Source of the DNA: Pseudoalteromonas aurantia
Lineage (GTDB): Bacteria; Pseudomonadota; Gammaproteobacteria; Enterobacterales; Alteromonadaceae
NCBI RefSeq assembly: GCF_005886875.1
Contig: NZ_PNBY01000034.1
Location: 1 to 64,000 of the forward strand
Direction of reading: 5' to 3'
DNA length: 64,000 nt
Shown: one piece after another, positions 18,298 to 27,790 of the stretch
Numbering within the stretch: the first letter of the stretch is position 1
Layout of the letters: every line of letters begins with the position of its first letter
Position numbers and translations under genes: made by a program
Notes under the pieces: model-generated
What the model was told of the DNA's origin: nothing
The model's input: only the letters and a program-made list of their open reading frames with translations
Database searches by the model: none

Positions 18298-18323
18298 ATA
18301 CTTGACTATCTTAGTCAGGTAAT
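18298..18323 (+). promoter_or_regulatory. Probable IscR type-1 operator 3
   Basis: A 26-base site opens ATACTTGACTA and closes AGTCAGGTAAT. It ends 37 bases before the iscR ATG, so it probably overlaps or lies just past the promoter. It is the closest of the three to iscR. Confidence 0.75.
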
Positions 18324-18360
18324 TAAAATTTGCGCTTTGGTAATCGAGCTTGGGGGCTTT

Positions 18361-18852
18361 ATGAAATTAACATCGAAAGGCAGATATGCGGTAACAGCAA
18401 TGTTAGACGTTGCGTTGCATACTAAAGCTGGCCCTGTCCCTCTTGCTGATATTTCAGGTCGTCAGGAAATATCTTTATCTTACCTTGAACAATTATTCGC
18501 TCGATTACGTAAACATGGGTTAGTGAGCTCAGTACGAGGTCCGGGCGGCGGCTATTTACTTGGTCGTGATGCGCAAGCAATTTCTGTGGGTGACGTGATA
18601 AACGCCGTTGATGAGTCAGTCGACGCGACACGTTGTCATGGAGAAGGGGGCGGTTGCCAAAGTGGGATGCGTTGTTTAACGCACACATTGTGGTCTGATT
18701 TAAGCCAGCGTATCGAAGATTTTTTAAAAAACATTTCCCTTGCCGAATTAGTCGCAAATTCTGAGGTGCAATCTGTTGCATTACGTCAGGATAACAGCGT
18801 CAATAGTGCGATGAAGCAATTAGACAATATTCAAGTGAGCTGTCAACTTTAA
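18361..18852 (+). CDS. iscR: Fe-S cluster-sensing transcriptional regulator IscR
   Basis: IscR is an Rrf2-family regulator that represses the isc operon when it carries a [2Fe-2S] cluster. The winged-helix N-terminus begins [20 protein letters not shown]. The cluster ligands are present in [17 protein letters not shown] (three Cys and a His). The frame extends upstream to 18337, but the ATG at 18361 gives the standard N-terminus and 163 residues. Three probable type-1 operators upstream suggest autoregulation. It is the first gene of iscRSUA-hscBA-fdx, 24 bases before iscS. Confidence 0.97.
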   Translation: MKLTSKGRYAVTAMLDVALHTKAGPVPLADISGRQEISLSYLEQLFARLRKHGLVSSVRGPGGGYLLGRDAQAISVGDVINAVDESVDATRCHGEGGGCQSGMRCLTHTLWSDLSQRIEDFLKNISLAELVANSEVQSVALRQDNSVNSAMKQLDNIQVSCQL

Positions 18853-18876
18853 GGTTGGCGTCAAGCGGAGAAACAA

Positions 18877-20100
18877 ATGAAGTTACCGATTTATTTAGAT
18901 TATGCAGCAACCACTCCGGTTGATCAGCGTGTTGCCGACGAAATGATGCAATGCCTGACAATGGAAGGGAATTTTGGCAACCCAGCATCTCGCTCGCACC
19001 GCTTTGGGTGGCAGGCAGAAGAACTTGTTGACCAAGCGCGTAATGATATCGCTGATTTAATTAACGCGGACCCGCGTGAAATTGTATTCACTTCTGGCGC
19101 AACAGAGTCAAATAACCTGGCTATTAAAGGCGCAGCAAACTTTTATCAGAAAAAAGGGAAGCATGTCATCACTGTAAAAACAGAGCACAAAGCAGTGATT
19201 GATACATGTCGTGAGCTTGAACGCCAAGGGTTTGAAGTAACCTATATGGAAGTTGAAGAAAATGGCTTGCTTGACCTGAAAAAGTTAGCAGCCACAATGC
19301 GTGAAGACACTATTTTAGTGAGTGTTATGCACGTAAATAACGAGCTTGGTGTTATTCAAGACATCGCGACGATTGGTGAAATGTGTCGTGAACGTAAGAT
19401 CATGTTCCATGTTGATGGTGCGCAAAGCGCAGGTAAAGTTAAAGTTGACCTGAAAGAGTTGAAAGTTGATTTTATGTCTTTCTCTGGTCATAAAGCCTAT
19501 GGTCCCAAAGGGGTAGGGGCACTTTATGTACGTCGTAAGCCACGTGCTCGTCTAGAAGCACAAATGCATGGTGGTGGTCATGAACGTGGTATGCGTTCTG
19601 GTACTTTAGCAACACACCAGTTGGTTGGTATGGGCACGGCATTTCGTATTGCAAAACAAGATTTTGAAAAGGACCATGCACACATCAGCGCGCTTCGTCA
19701 GCGTTTGATTGATGGTGTTATGGGTGAAGATGGTATGGATGAAGTGTACTTCAATGGCTGTGTTGAGCAGTCTGTACCAGGCATCGTAAATATCAGTTTT
19801 AACTTTGTTGAAGGCGAGTCTTTGCTAATGGCAGTTAAAGACATTGCTGTGTCGTCAGGATCAGCATGTACTTCAGCGAGTCTTGAGCCTTCATATGTAT
19901 TAAGAGCACTAGGTCGTAACGACGAACTTGCACACAGTTCAATTCGTTTCAGTATTGGCCGCTTCACAACAGAAGAAGAAATCGACTACACCGTCAAATT
20001 AATGAAAGAGTCGATTGGCCGCCTACGTGAAATGTCACCGCTTTGGGAAATGCATCAAGAGGGCATAGACCTAGACAGCGTTGAATGGGCACACCATTAA
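18877..20100 (+). CDS. iscS: Cysteine desulfurase IscS
   Basis: This PLP enzyme removes sulfur from L-cysteine and passes it as persulfide to IscU and to tRNA-thiolation proteins. It has 407 residues. The PLP lysine is K206 in [12 protein letters not shown]. The active-site loop is [21 protein letters not shown] with the persulfide Cys at 331. The C-terminus ends LDSVEWAHH as in other IscS proteins. GGAG lies 10 bases before the ATG. Confidence 0.98.
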   Translation: MKLPIYLDYAATTPVDQRVADEMMQCLTMEGNFGNPASRSHRFGWQAEELVDQARNDIADLINADPREIVFTSGATESNNLAIKGAANFYQKKGKHVITVKTEHKAVIDTCRELERQGFEVTYMEVEENGLLDLKKLAATMREDTILVSVMHVNNELGVIQDIATIGEMCRERKIMFHVDGAQSAGKVKVDLKELKVDFMSFSGHKAYGPKGVGALYVRRKPRARLEAQMHGGGHERGMRSGTLATHQLVGMGTAFRIAKQDFEKDHAHISALRQRLIDGVMGEDGMDEVYFNGCVEQSVPGIVNISFNFVEGESLLMAVKDIAVSSGSACTSASLEPSYVLRALGRNDELAHSSIRFSIGRFTTEEEIDYTVKLMKESIGRLREMSPLWEMHQEGIDLDSVEWAHH

Positions 20101-20158
20101 GCATTAAGCAATTTTTGCTTGTAGCTCAACGCTATGAGCATATAGTGAGGAAAGTATT

Positions 20159-20542
20159 ATGGCGTATAGTGATAAAGTAATTGACCATGTAGAGAACCCA
20201 CGCAACGTGGGCTCTTTAGACAAAAATGATCCAAATGTTGCGACGGGTATGGTTGGCGCGCCAGCATGTGGCGACGTAATGAAGCTGCAAATCAAAGTAT
20301 CTGATGGTGGTATTATTGAAGATGCTAAGTTCAAAACGTATGGCTGTGGTAGCGCTATTGCATCTTCGTCATTGGTTACTGAGTGGGTTAAAGGTAAGTC
20401 GTTAGATGAAGCTGCTGAAATTAAAAATACAGATATCACTGCAGAGCTAGAATTACCACCAGTGAAGATTCACTGTTCAATCCTAGCAGAAGATGCAATT
20501 CAAGCAGCAATTGCTGATTACAAAAGTAAACAAGCAAAGTAA
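20159..20542 (+). CDS. iscU: Iron-sulfur cluster scaffold IscU
   Basis: IscU is the scaffold on which [2Fe-2S] clusters are built. It has 127 residues, the usual length. The three conserved Cys are in APACGD, TYGCGSA and KIHCSIL, and the HscA-recognition motif LPPVK is just before the last. The ATG at 20159 follows GAGG with suitable spacing. It sits between iscS and iscA. Confidence 0.98.
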   Translation: MAYSDKVIDHVENPRNVGSLDKNDPNVATGMVGAPACGDVMKLQIKVSDGGIIEDAKFKTYGCGSAIASSSLVTEWVKGKSLDEAAEIKNTDITAELELPPVKIHCSILAEDAIQAAIADYKSKQAK

Positions 20543-20554
20543 GAGTAAATAGTT

Positions 20555-20878
20555 ATGGCAGTGACATTAACAGACGCGGCAGCAGATCGAGTTAGAACCT
20601 TTTTAAACAATCGTGGCAAAGGGCTAGGTTTGCGTGTTGGCATAAAAACCACGGGCTGTTCAGGTCTTGCTTATGTACTCGAATTTGTTGATGAGTTAAG
20701 TGAAGGTGATGAAGTTTTCGAACACCAAGATGTGAAGGTCATTATTGATGCTAAGAGCTTAGTATATATTGATGGCACCGAACTGGACTACACGAAAGAA
20801 GGGTTAAATGAAGGATTTAAGTTTACTAATCCTAACCAAAAAGATGAATGTGGTTGTGGAGAAAGCTTTACCGTTTAA
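20555..20878 (+). CDS. iscA: Iron-sulfur assembly protein IscA
   Basis: An A-type Fe-S carrier of 107 residues. The three cluster/iron ligands are in TTGCSGLAY and the C-terminal ECGCGESF. It starts 12 bases after the iscU stop. A hairpin followed by T-rich sequence separates it from hscB. Confidence 0.97.
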   Translation: MAVTLTDAAADRVRTFLNNRGKGLGLRVGIKTTGCSGLAYVLEFVDELSEGDEVFEHQDVKVIIDAKSLVYIDGTELDYTKEGLNEGFKFTNPNQKDECGCGESFTV

Positions 20879-20930
20879 CTTATTCGTTTTACGGATGTAA
20901 CATACCTGAAGAAATATTTTTTGGGTATAG

Positions 20931-20950
20931 AGCCCTACTTTAGTGGGGCT
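20931..20950 (+). terminator. Hairpin between iscA and hscB, possible attenuator
   Basis: AGCCCTAC (20931-20938) pairs with GTGGGGCT (20943-20950), with one G-T pair and a 4-base loop, followed by TTATTGTATTTT. It sits within an otherwise co-oriented operon, so it probably lowers hscBA-fdx expression relative to iscRSUA or marks a processing point. Confidence 0.6.
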
Positions 20951-20992
20951 TTATTGTATTTTAGCAAAGCCTTTTAGAAGTGAATAAGTGAT

Positions 20993-21520
20993 ATGCGTTA
21001 CTTTGAGTTGTTTGATATTCCAGTAGCCTACGACGTTGATTTAGTTAAAGTTAATAAACAGTATTTAGATTTACAGCGTGTCATACATCCTGATAAATTT
21101 GCAGGAAAGAGTGAACGTGAAAAGTTACTTGCAGTGCAAAAAACAGCTGAAATTAACGATGCACTGGCTGTGTTGAAACACCCATTGAAGCGTGCTGAAT
21201 ATATGCTTAGTGAGCGCGGTGTCGATATTCGAGCAGAGCAAAAAACATTACAAGATCCATTATTTTTAATGCAGCAAATGGAATTACGTGAAACGCTATC
21301 AGAGCTTGCAGATAGCAGTGATGTTGAACAAGCCATTGAAAACTTTGAAGCCGAAATAGACGCATTAGACAAACAGTACAGTGCGCAGTTATTTACGCAA
21401 TTAGCTGATGAAGCTGATGAAAGTATGTTATTGGAAGCTGCTGATAACATTCGTAAACTCAAGTTTGTATTTAAATTACGTGATGAACTCGCACGTATTG
21501 AAGACAGTTTATTTGATTAA
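20993..21520 (+). CDS. hscB: Co-chaperone HscB (Hsc20)
   Basis: HscB is the J-domain partner of HscA that delivers IscU. The 175 residues begin MRYFELFDIPVAYDVD. The HPD motif is present in IHPDKFAGKSE, and the C-terminal three-helix domain for IscU binding follows (about residues 85-170). It is preceded by an intercistronic hairpin and followed closely by hscA. Confidence 0.97.
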   Translation: MRYFELFDIPVAYDVDLVKVNKQYLDLQRVIHPDKFAGKSEREKLLAVQKTAEINDALAVLKHPLKRAEYMLSERGVDIRAEQKTLQDPLFLMQQMELRETLSELADSSDVEQAIENFEAEIDALDKQYSAQLFTQLADEADESMLLEAADNIRKLKFVFKLRDELARIEDSLFD

Positions 21521-21568
21521 TCTTACAGGCTGACCTTTTCGAAGGTGAGCTGCAAAGTGAAGAGCATA

Positions 21569-23431
21569 ATGGCCTTATTGCAAATTGCTGAGCCGGGGCA
21601 GAGCGCGGCACCACATGAACATAAACTCGCGATTGGTATAGACTTAGGAACTACCAACTCATTGGTTGCGACAGTACAAAGCGGCGAAGCGAAAACACTG
21701 ACGGATGTATTTGGCACAGCCATGTTACCTTCTGTGGTTAGGTATCAACAGCAGCAGATCATTGTTGGCCAAGAGGCTCAACAAGCTTCTGTTGAAGATC
21801 CAACTAATACCCTTATCTCAGTAAAGCGTTTTTTAGGCAAAACGTTAGCTGAAATCGAACAAAGCTATGGTCAGTTACCGTATGAGTTTATTGAGCAAAG
21901 CGGTAACGTTGCGATTAATACCATCGCAGGCGCAGTGAACCCAGTTCAGGCATCGGCTGAAATACTCAAAACATTGAATCAACGTGCTGTTGAGAGCTTT
22001 GCAGGTCAAGATATCTTGGGCGCGGTGATCACGGTCCCTGCCTATTTTGATGATGCACAACGTCAAAGTACCAAAGATGCGGCTGAACTTGCCGGACTTA
22101 ATGTCTTAAGATTGCTAAATGAGCCAACTGCGGCCGCTGTGGCCTATGGTTTAGACTCAGGCCAAGAAGGGGTTATTGCGGTTTATGACTTAGGTGGCGG
22201 TACCTTTGATATTTCTATTTTGCGCTTAAACCAAGGTGTTTTTGAAGTATTGGCCACAGGCGGTGACTCAAGTTTAGGCGGAGATGATTTTGACTCCATG
22301 CTGGTGTCATTGTTTAAGTCAAAAGTAGGAATTGATGATTTAGACGTCCATGAATTACGTTTGTTCATGAATAAAGCCAAAGCATGTAAAGAAGCGCTGA
22401 GTGGTTATAAAACGGTTAACGTTAAATTAGAGGTTAGAGAACAAACTCATACCGTGGCAGTAACACAAGGCGAATTTGCTGAACTTGTGATGCCTCTGGT
22501 GAAGAAAACCCTACGTGCTTGTCGCCGTGCAGTGAAAGATGCCGGTGTGACTAACGAAGAAGTACTGCAGGTTGTTATGGTGGGTGGCTCGACACGGATG
22601 CCGGTTATTCGTGAAAACGTGGAAAGCTTTTTTGCAAAACAGCCATTAACGTCTATCGATCCAGATAGAGTTGTTGCATTAGGCGCAGCTATTCAAGCTG
22701 ATATTTTAGTTGGCAATAAGCCTGACTCTGATATGTTGTTATTAGACGTATTGCCGTTGTCGCTTGGTCTTGAAACGATGGGTGGCTTAGTTGAGAAAAT
22801 CATCCCACGCAATACCACAATTCCAGTTGCTAGAGCGCAAGAGTTCACGACCTTCAAAGATGGTCAAACTGCGATGTCGTTGCATGTACTCCAAGGTGAG
22901 CGAGAGCTGGTTGATGATTGTCGTTCGCTGGCCAAATTTAGCTTAAAAGGCATACCGCCAATGGCTGCGGGTGCTGCCCATATTCGCGTTACGTTTAAGG
23001 TGGATGCGGATGGGCTATTGAGTGTATCTGCCACAGAAAAATCCACCGGTGTCCAAGCTGACATCCAAGTCAAACCTTCGTTTGGCTTATCGGATGACCA
23101 AGTTGCTCAAATGCTTAAAGACTCAATGAGTAACGCTAAAGAAGATATGCAAGCGCGTATGCTAAAAGAGCAGCAAGTAGAGGCACTCAGGGTACTTGAA
23201 GCCCTTGAAGCTTCTTTGTTAACAGACAGTAATTTATTAAATGAGCAAGAACTTGCTGATTTACGTGAAGCGATGACGGAGCTGGTGAACACGCGTGAGC
23301 AAGCAACGTTACCGGATCAAATTAAGAGTGCCATTGAACATGTTGATGCCGCAAGTAGCGAATTTGCATCACGTCGTATGGATGTATCAATTAAACAAGC
23401 ACTGCAAGGGCAGTCTGTAGACGAGGTGTAA
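21569..23431 (+). CDS. hscA: Hsp70-type chaperone HscA
   Basis: HscA is the ATP-dependent chaperone that releases clusters from IscU. The nucleotide-binding domain has [27 protein letters not shown] and [11 protein letters not shown]; a substrate-binding domain follows. The frame opens at a GTG at 21545, but the ATG at 21569 gives [17 protein letters not shown], the conserved HscA N-terminus, and 620 residues. It is followed one base later by fdx. Confidence 0.97.
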   Translation: MALLQIAEPGQSAAPHEHKLAIGIDLGTTNSLVATVQSGEAKTLTDVFGTAMLPSVVRYQQQQIIVGQEAQQASVEDPTNTLISVKRFLGKTLAEIEQSYGQLPYEFIEQSGNVAINTIAGAVNPVQASAEILKTLNQRAVESFAGQDILGAVITVPAYFDDAQRQSTKDAAELAGLNVLRLLNEPTAAAVAYGLDSGQEGVIAVYDLGGGTFDISILRLNQGVFEVLATGGDSSLGGDDFDSMLVSLFKSKVGIDDLDVHELRLFMNKAKACKEALSGYKTVNVKLEVREQTHTVAVTQGEFAELVMPLVKKTLRACRRAVKDAGVTNEEVLQVVMVGGSTRMPVIRENVESFFAKQPLTSIDPDRVVALGAAIQADILVGNKPDSDMLLLDVLPLSLGLETMGGLVEKIIPRNTTIPVARAQEFTTFKDGQTAMSLHVLQGERELVDDCRSLAKFSLKGIPPMAAGAAHIRVTFKVDADGLLSVSATEKSTGVQADIQVKPSFGLSDDQVAQMLKDSMSNAKEDMQARMLKEQQVEALRVLEALEASLLTDSNLLNEQELADLREAMTELVNTREQATLPDQIKSAIEHVDAASSEFASRRMDVSIKQALQGQSVDEV

Positions 23432-23432
23432 T

Positions 23433-23771
23433 ATGCCACAAATCATCTTTTTACCCCATGAAGAATTATGTCCTGAAGGCGCTGCTATTGAAGCACCTAA
23501 AGGGGAAACAGTGTTAAACGTGGCATTGAAAAATGGCATTAGTATTCCCCATGCATGTGAGAAGTCGTGTGCATGTACTACTTGTCACATTGTTGTACGT
23601 GAAGGGTTTGACTCATTAGATGAAAGTGATGAATTAGAAGATGACATGCTAGATAAAGCATGGGGCTTGGAACCTGAGTCACGTTTAGGGTGTCAGGTGA
23701 TTATCACAGATGAAGATCTTGTGGTTGAAATTCCTAAGTACAATTTAAACATCGTAAATGAAGATCATTAA
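23433..23771 (+). CDS. fdx: [2Fe-2S] ferredoxin of the isc operon
   Basis: This adrenodoxin-type ferredoxin provides electrons for cluster assembly. It has 112 residues with cluster ligands in CEKSCACTTCH and the fourth Cys in RLGCQVI. It begins one base after the hscA stop, implying coupled translation. The usual next gene, iscX, is absent; instead a MITE-like repeat lies before the probable terminator. Confidence 0.97.
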   Translation: MPQIIFLPHEELCPEGAAIEAPKGETVLNVALKNGISIPHACEKSCACTTCHIVVREGFDSLDESDELEDDMLDKAWGLEPESRLGCQVIITDEDLVVEIPKYNLNIVNEDH

Positions 23772-23777
23772 TAGTTA

Positions 23778-24040
23778 GGGGCTGTTGATCTTTCAGGTTC
23801 ATTTTTGTAGCAGTGTGATTGGCTTTTATACAAGGCAGAGGCTGCGTAGCATGGTTATTCCATGTGAGTCAGCCGATAACATAGTAGAAAAGCCAATCAA
23901 GCGCTGCCTACCGGTTCTTTTGAGCGCCCTTTTCTCTTTGTTGCTTAATATTCGCTTAGATTACTAGGCCACACATTAAGCGCTGTGATAAAAGCACGCT
24001 CAAAGAGAACAAAAATAGAACAGAAAAGATCAACAGCTCC
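23778..24040. repeat. MITE-like element with terminal inverted repeats
   Basis: A 263-base non-coding element. Its left end, GGGGCTGTTGATCTTTC, matches the inverted right end, GGAGCTGTTGATCTTTTC, and the similarity continues about 15 more bases towards ATTTTTGT. A TA dinucleotide flanks both ends (23776-23777 and 24041-24042), as expected for TA-targeting transposases such as IS630/mariner types. A nested inverted repeat, TGATTGGCTTTTAT (23816-23829) and AGAAAAGCCAATCA (23886-23899), suggests strong secondary structure. It contains no credible gene. No second copy was noticed in the window. Confidence 0.75.
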
Positions 24041-24064
24041 TAATCTCTGTCATTTATTATGATG

Positions 24065-24092
24065 AAAACCGTAGCATAAGTGCTGCGGTTTT
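24065..24092 (+). terminator. Intrinsic terminator, probably of the isc operon
   Basis: AAAACCGTAGCA (24065-24076) pairs with TGCTGCGGTTTT (24081-24092), with one G-T pair and a 4-base loop, followed by TTTG. It lies nearly 300 bases past fdx, with the MITE-like element in between, as if the insertion had separated the operon from its terminator. Confidence 0.8.
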
Positions 24093-24152
24093 TTTGTTTA
24101 TAGCGCCATAACTGTGGCATATTAATCATAACTAGATTAACGGGTTGTCTCG

Positions 24153-25586
24153 ATGCAATTGCTCTTAGAACACGAACATTCTTTTATTAACGGTCAGTCA
24201 TATCAAACTCAGGATATGTTTGCGGTATTGAATCCAGCTAATCAGCAAACTGTAAAGCACGTCTCATCTGTTGATGAAAAAGGCAGGATGTTGGCGTTAA
24301 CGGGTGCTAAACACGCATTAGAACAATTACGTTTGGTTTCAGTGCTACAGCGCAGTGAGGTACTGAAAAAATGGCATGGATTAATTTTATCAAATGAAGA
24401 GATGCTGGCAGAATTGATGGTCGCAGAGCAAGGCAAGCCATTGCATGAAGCGCTAGGTGAAGTGCGTTATGCTGCGGGCTTTGTGGAGTGGTTTGCGCAA
24501 GAAGCCATACGAAGTTATGGCGAGACTATCCCGAGTCAAAATACGTTGGTGCAATTGAGTACCATTAGACAACCAGTCGGTGTAGTACTTGGCATCACAC
24601 CATGGAATTTTCCGCTTGCGATGATCACGCGCAAAGTTGCACCAGCTTATGCGGCGGGATGTAGCTTTATTTTAAAGCCATCTGAAGAAACCCCATTGAG
24701 TGCCATTGCATTAGCAAAATTAGCTGTTCAGGCAGGTATGGAAGCAGGGGCGTTTCAGGTGCTGATAACGACTCAACCTGCTGAGCTGATTGAGTATTAT
24801 TGCCAATGCGCAGCAATCCGCAAGTTAACATTTACAGGGTCCACAAGGGTGGGGCGATTGTTACTGTCGCAATCGGCTACGACAATCAAACGCACATCTA
24901 TGGAGCTTGGCGGAAACGCGCCCTTTATTGTCTATGACAGCGCAAATATAGCTGCAGCGGTTACTGGTTTGATGGCAGCTAAATTTCGTAACGCAGGGCA
25001 AACATGTGTAGCGGCGAACAGGGTGCTGGTTGAGCAAGGATGTATGGCGGAGTTTATCAGCTGTCTTACAACGGCTGTGGCTGCTTTAAAAGTCGGTGAT
25101 GGTATGGTGGCAGGTAACGATTTAGGGCCATTAATTAATGAGCCTGCTAAAGTCAAAGTAGAAGACTTGATCTCTTTGGCATTAAACCAAGGTGCGAAAG
25201 TACATTACCAAGGAGCTGTAGAAACAGGACTGTTTATTGCCCCTGTTATTTTAACTCATGTGACACCCGATATGGACATTGCCAACACTGAAATATTTGG
25301 GCCGGTTGTGTCAGTCATAACATTTACGGATGAACAGCAGAGTTTAAGCTTTGCCAATGGAGTAGAAGAGGGGCTCGCCGCTTATTTCTATTCACAAGAT
25401 GTGTCGCAAATACATCGGGTCTCTCGTGCGTTAGAGTATGGCATGATTGGCATAAATGAAGGTATGATCTCGAATCCAGTAGCGCCATTTGGGGGGGTGA
25501 AGCAATCAGGGTTAGGTCGTGAAGGGGCTAAGCAAGGGCTCGAAGAGTATCTTGAAGTTAAGTATCTCTGCCAAAGGTTTGATTAA
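24153..25586 (+). CDS. NAD(P)-dependent aldehyde dehydrogenase, succinate-semialdehyde dehydrogenase-like
   Basis: A 477-residue aldehyde dehydrogenase. The catalytic Cys is in FRNAGQTCVAANRVLV, the SSADH-type signature, and the general base Glu is in MELGGNAPFIVYD. ITPWNFPLAMITRK marks the coenzyme site. The closest functional class I recognise is GabD-like succinate-semialdehyde dehydrogenase. No gabT or other GABA gene is adjacent, so the in vivo aldehyde is uncertain. It precedes the sugar cluster by 77 bases on the same strand and could be cotranscribed with it. Confidence 0.88.
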   Translation: MQLLLEHEHSFINGQSYQTQDMFAVLNPANQQTVKHVSSVDEKGRMLALTGAKHALEQLRLVSVLQRSEVLKKWHGLILSNEEMLAELMVAEQGKPLHEALGEVRYAAGFVEWFAQEAIRSYGETIPSQNTLVQLSTIRQPVGVVLGITPWNFPLAMITRKVAPAYAAGCSFILKPSEETPLSAIALAKLAVQAGMEAGAFQVLITTQPAELIEYYCQCAAIRKLTFTGSTRVGRLLLSQSATTIKRTSMELGGNAPFIVYDSANIAAAVTGLMAAKFRNAGQTCVAANRVLVEQGCMAEFISCLTTAVAALKVGDGMVAGNDLGPLINEPAKVKVEDLISLALNQGAKVHYQGAVETGLFIAPVILTHVTPDMDIANTEIFGPVVSVITFTDEQQSLSFANGVEEGLAAYFYSQDVSQIHRVSRALEYGMIGINEGMISNPVAPFGGVKQSGLGREGAKQGLEEYLEVKYLCQRFD

Positions 25587-25663
25587 CGCAAGTTTTACAA
25601 TGACTTTCTATTATTTAAAAAGCGCTGTAAACTTGTCCGCCTATTAATATTTAGTGGTCTGAT

Positions 25664-26569
25664 ATGGTAATCGGAAATACGGATAAGGCAGTGCTTACGC
25701 CGCTGCTGGTGATACTAGCCGGAGGTCTTGGTAGCCGTTTTGGTGGTAATAAGCAGATAGCAGAAATCCCAGGGCTAGAATGTTCCATTATGGAATTAAG
25801 TATCCAAGATGCTCATAATGCGGGAGTCATGGAAGTTGTGTTGGTGATAAATTCAGCGATAAGATCCACGGTAGAAACACGTATTATTCCACGTTTACCT
25901 CAGACCTTAACGATTCATTTAGTTGAGCAAACGATATTAGATGTGCCAAAAAAGCATCTTGATAGGGCAAAAAAGCGACTAAAACCTTGGGGAACGGGCC
26001 ATGCGTTATTGACGGCGCGTGACTATATTACCCGACCTGCTATTGTGATCACGGCCGACGATTATTATGGACCAAACGCTTACGAACAATTGGTTAGCCA
26101 CTTTGTTGAAACCGCTGCGAATGAACATCATATGGCTATGGTGGGTTATCCAATTAAGCGTACGTTGTCAGAGCAGGGAGGCGTAAATCGCGGTCTATGC
26201 CTGTTAGATGGTGACTCGCTGGTATCGGTTAAAGAATGTTTAAATATTAAGATGGAAAACGAACAACTACTCGGTGAGTGTGCGGGTGACACTATACTTA
26301 TCAATGAAAACACACTTGCCTCCATGACATTTTGGGGGATCACTCCTAAGCTTATGACATATCTGAATCATGATTTCTCTCGGTTTTTAGATGGCGATGA
26401 CAACGCTATCAAAAGGGAGTATTATTTGCCCGATTGTATTCAAGCATGTATATCCTTGAATGAAATTCATGTCACAGCTTATTCAGCCATAGATGATTGG
26501 TATGGCATTACCTTCAAAGAAGAACTAGATAGCGTAGCAGGAAAATTAAATGAATTACGTCATGGATGA
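25664..26569 (+). CDS. Sugar-1-phosphate nucleotidyltransferase-like protein
   Basis: The 301 residues begin with a nucleotidyltransferase (GT-A like) fold. The N-terminal motif LLVILAGGLGSRFGGNKQIA is a variant of the G-G-x-G-x-R-x(n)-K pattern of NDP-sugar pyrophosphorylases, and AIVITADDYYG supplies the metal-binding aspartates. The linkage to a hexosamine-type kinase suggests it converts a hexosamine 1-phosphate to an NDP-sugar; this is inference. The 3' end runs close to or into the kinase gene. Confidence 0.8.
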   Translation: MVIGNTDKAVLTPLLVILAGGLGSRFGGNKQIAEIPGLECSIMELSIQDAHNAGVMEVVLVINSAIRSTVETRIIPRLPQTLTIHLVEQTILDVPKKHLDRAKKRLKPWGTGHALLTARDYITRPAIVITADDYYGPNAYEQLVSHFVETAANEHHMAMVGYPIKRTLSEQGGVNRGLCLLDGDSLVSVKECLNIKMENEQLLGECAGDTILINENTLASMTFWGITPKLMTYLNHDFSRFLDGDDNAIKREYYLPDCIQACISLNEIHVTAYSAIDDWYGITFKEELDSVAGKLNELRHG

Positions 26570-26615
26570 GCAAGTCTCAGTCCCTTCACACACGCGGTCA
26601 CGCAATGAGGTGCAC

Positions 26616-27689
26616 ATGAAGAACACTGCGATAGTGCATTATTTATCGCAACAATTTGGTTTAGATAGCAGCACCGCTGTGATGAACCCGATCGGTAATG
26701 GTCATATTAATACCACAATGTTACTAAAAGATGGCAGTCAGGCGGTGGTAGTACAAAAGCTCAATACGGATGTTTTTCCACAGCCAGAGCACCTTGTAGA
26801 AAATGCACGGGCTATCGAGCAGCACCTGTCAGACAAAGCGGTTACAGGTAAGTATAAACTGAATATCATTAAGCATTTACCAACAATTAATGGTAAATAT
26901 TTAGTAACCCATAATAACGAGGTATGGCGCGCATTAGAGTTTATTGGGGGAAGTTACAGTGAAGACGTGGTTAATAGCACCGAGAAAGCGCAAACCGCAG
27001 CCAATGCATTTGGGCTATTTGCTCGGGCGCTAGAAGACTTTAATGCACAAACATTACATCATGTTATTCCTGAATTTCATAATTTAACCAAGCGCTTTGA
27101 GACATTCAAAAATACGGTGAGTGCAGATGAGCATGACCGTGTAGCGAATTGTATGACGGATATCTCTTTTTGTGAAAGCCAAGTTAGCCTAGTTGCTGAA
27201 CTAGAGGCATTGGCTGGGACTATTCCACTGAGACCTTGTCACAATGATACTAAAATTAATAACATGCTTTTTTGCAATAGCAGCAATAAAGGTAAGGCCG
27301 TCATTGATTTAGACACTTGTATGCCGGGTTATTGGTTATTTGATTTTGGCGATATGGTACGTACTTTTTGCTCACCAGAAGCCGAAGACTCTACAGATTT
27401 ATCTGCTGTAAAAGTACGAGAGGAAATATTCGAAGCCATTGTGAAAGGATATGTTTCGCCTTTATCTGAGTCGATCACTGAGCAAGAAAAAATGAGCTTC
27501 TTACTTGGTGCAAAAGTAATGCCGTTCATGATAGGCCTGCGCTTTTTGACGGATTATTTAGATGGTGATAATTACTTTGCGACCAAGCACGCCACGCACA
27601 ATTTAGAGCGTGCACGTAATCAGTTTAAGTTGTACCAAGACATACTTGATAAAGAAGGCACCTTAAAGGGTATTCTTGTTAAAAATTAA
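26616..27689 (+). CDS. Phosphotransferase (APH fold), N-acetylhexosamine 1-kinase-like
   Basis: This aminoglycoside-phosphotransferase-fold kinase of 357 residues has catalytic motif RPCHNDTKINNMLF and metal motif AVIDLDTCMPGYWLFDFGD. The spacing and the MPG segment resemble NahK, which makes GlcNAc/GalNAc 1-phosphate. The frame opens at 26550, overlapping the nucleotidyltransferase by 20 bases, but the ATG at 26616 has GAGG at normal spacing and gives the usual NahK length; an ATG at 26562 is also possible. Context with the nucleotidyltransferase and the GH109 gene supports amino-sugar salvage. Specificity is not proven by sequence. Confidence 0.8.
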   Translation: MKNTAIVHYLSQQFGLDSSTAVMNPIGNGHINTTMLLKDGSQAVVVQKLNTDVFPQPEHLVENARAIEQHLSDKAVTGKYKLNIIKHLPTINGKYLVTHNNEVWRALEFIGGSYSEDVVNSTEKAQTAANAFGLFARALEDFNAQTLHHVIPEFHNLTKRFETFKNTVSADEHDRVANCMTDISFCESQVSLVAELEALAGTIPLRPCHNDTKINNMLFCNSSNKGKAVIDLDTCMPGYWLFDFGDMVRTFCSPEAEDSTDLSAVKVREEIFEAIVKGYVSPLSESITEQEKMSFLLGAKVMPFMIGLRFLTDYLDGDNYFATKHATHNLERARNQFKLYQDILDKEGTLKGILVKN

Positions 27690-27711
27690 AAAAGCGCTTA
27701 TGCGCTTTTTT
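27688..27711 (+). terminator. Intrinsic terminator after the kinase gene
   Basis: AAAAAAGCGC (27688-27697) pairs perfectly with GCGCTTTTTT (27702-27711) with a 4-base loop. It overlaps the stop codon of the kinase gene, so the GH109 gene is probably transcribed separately. Confidence 0.85.
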
Positions 27712-27790
27712 AATGCTTGTCAGACTTGTTGGTCGTCGCTAATAACGTAATATAGGGCCAGAATAGTTGTGGTAATGACAAAGGATAACA

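Noticed and set aside
23785..23967. 60-codon frame inside the repeat element after fdx
   Set aside because: It lies wholly within the inverted-repeat element, has no ribosome site, and its translation is dictated by the nested palindromes. It does not resemble IscX.
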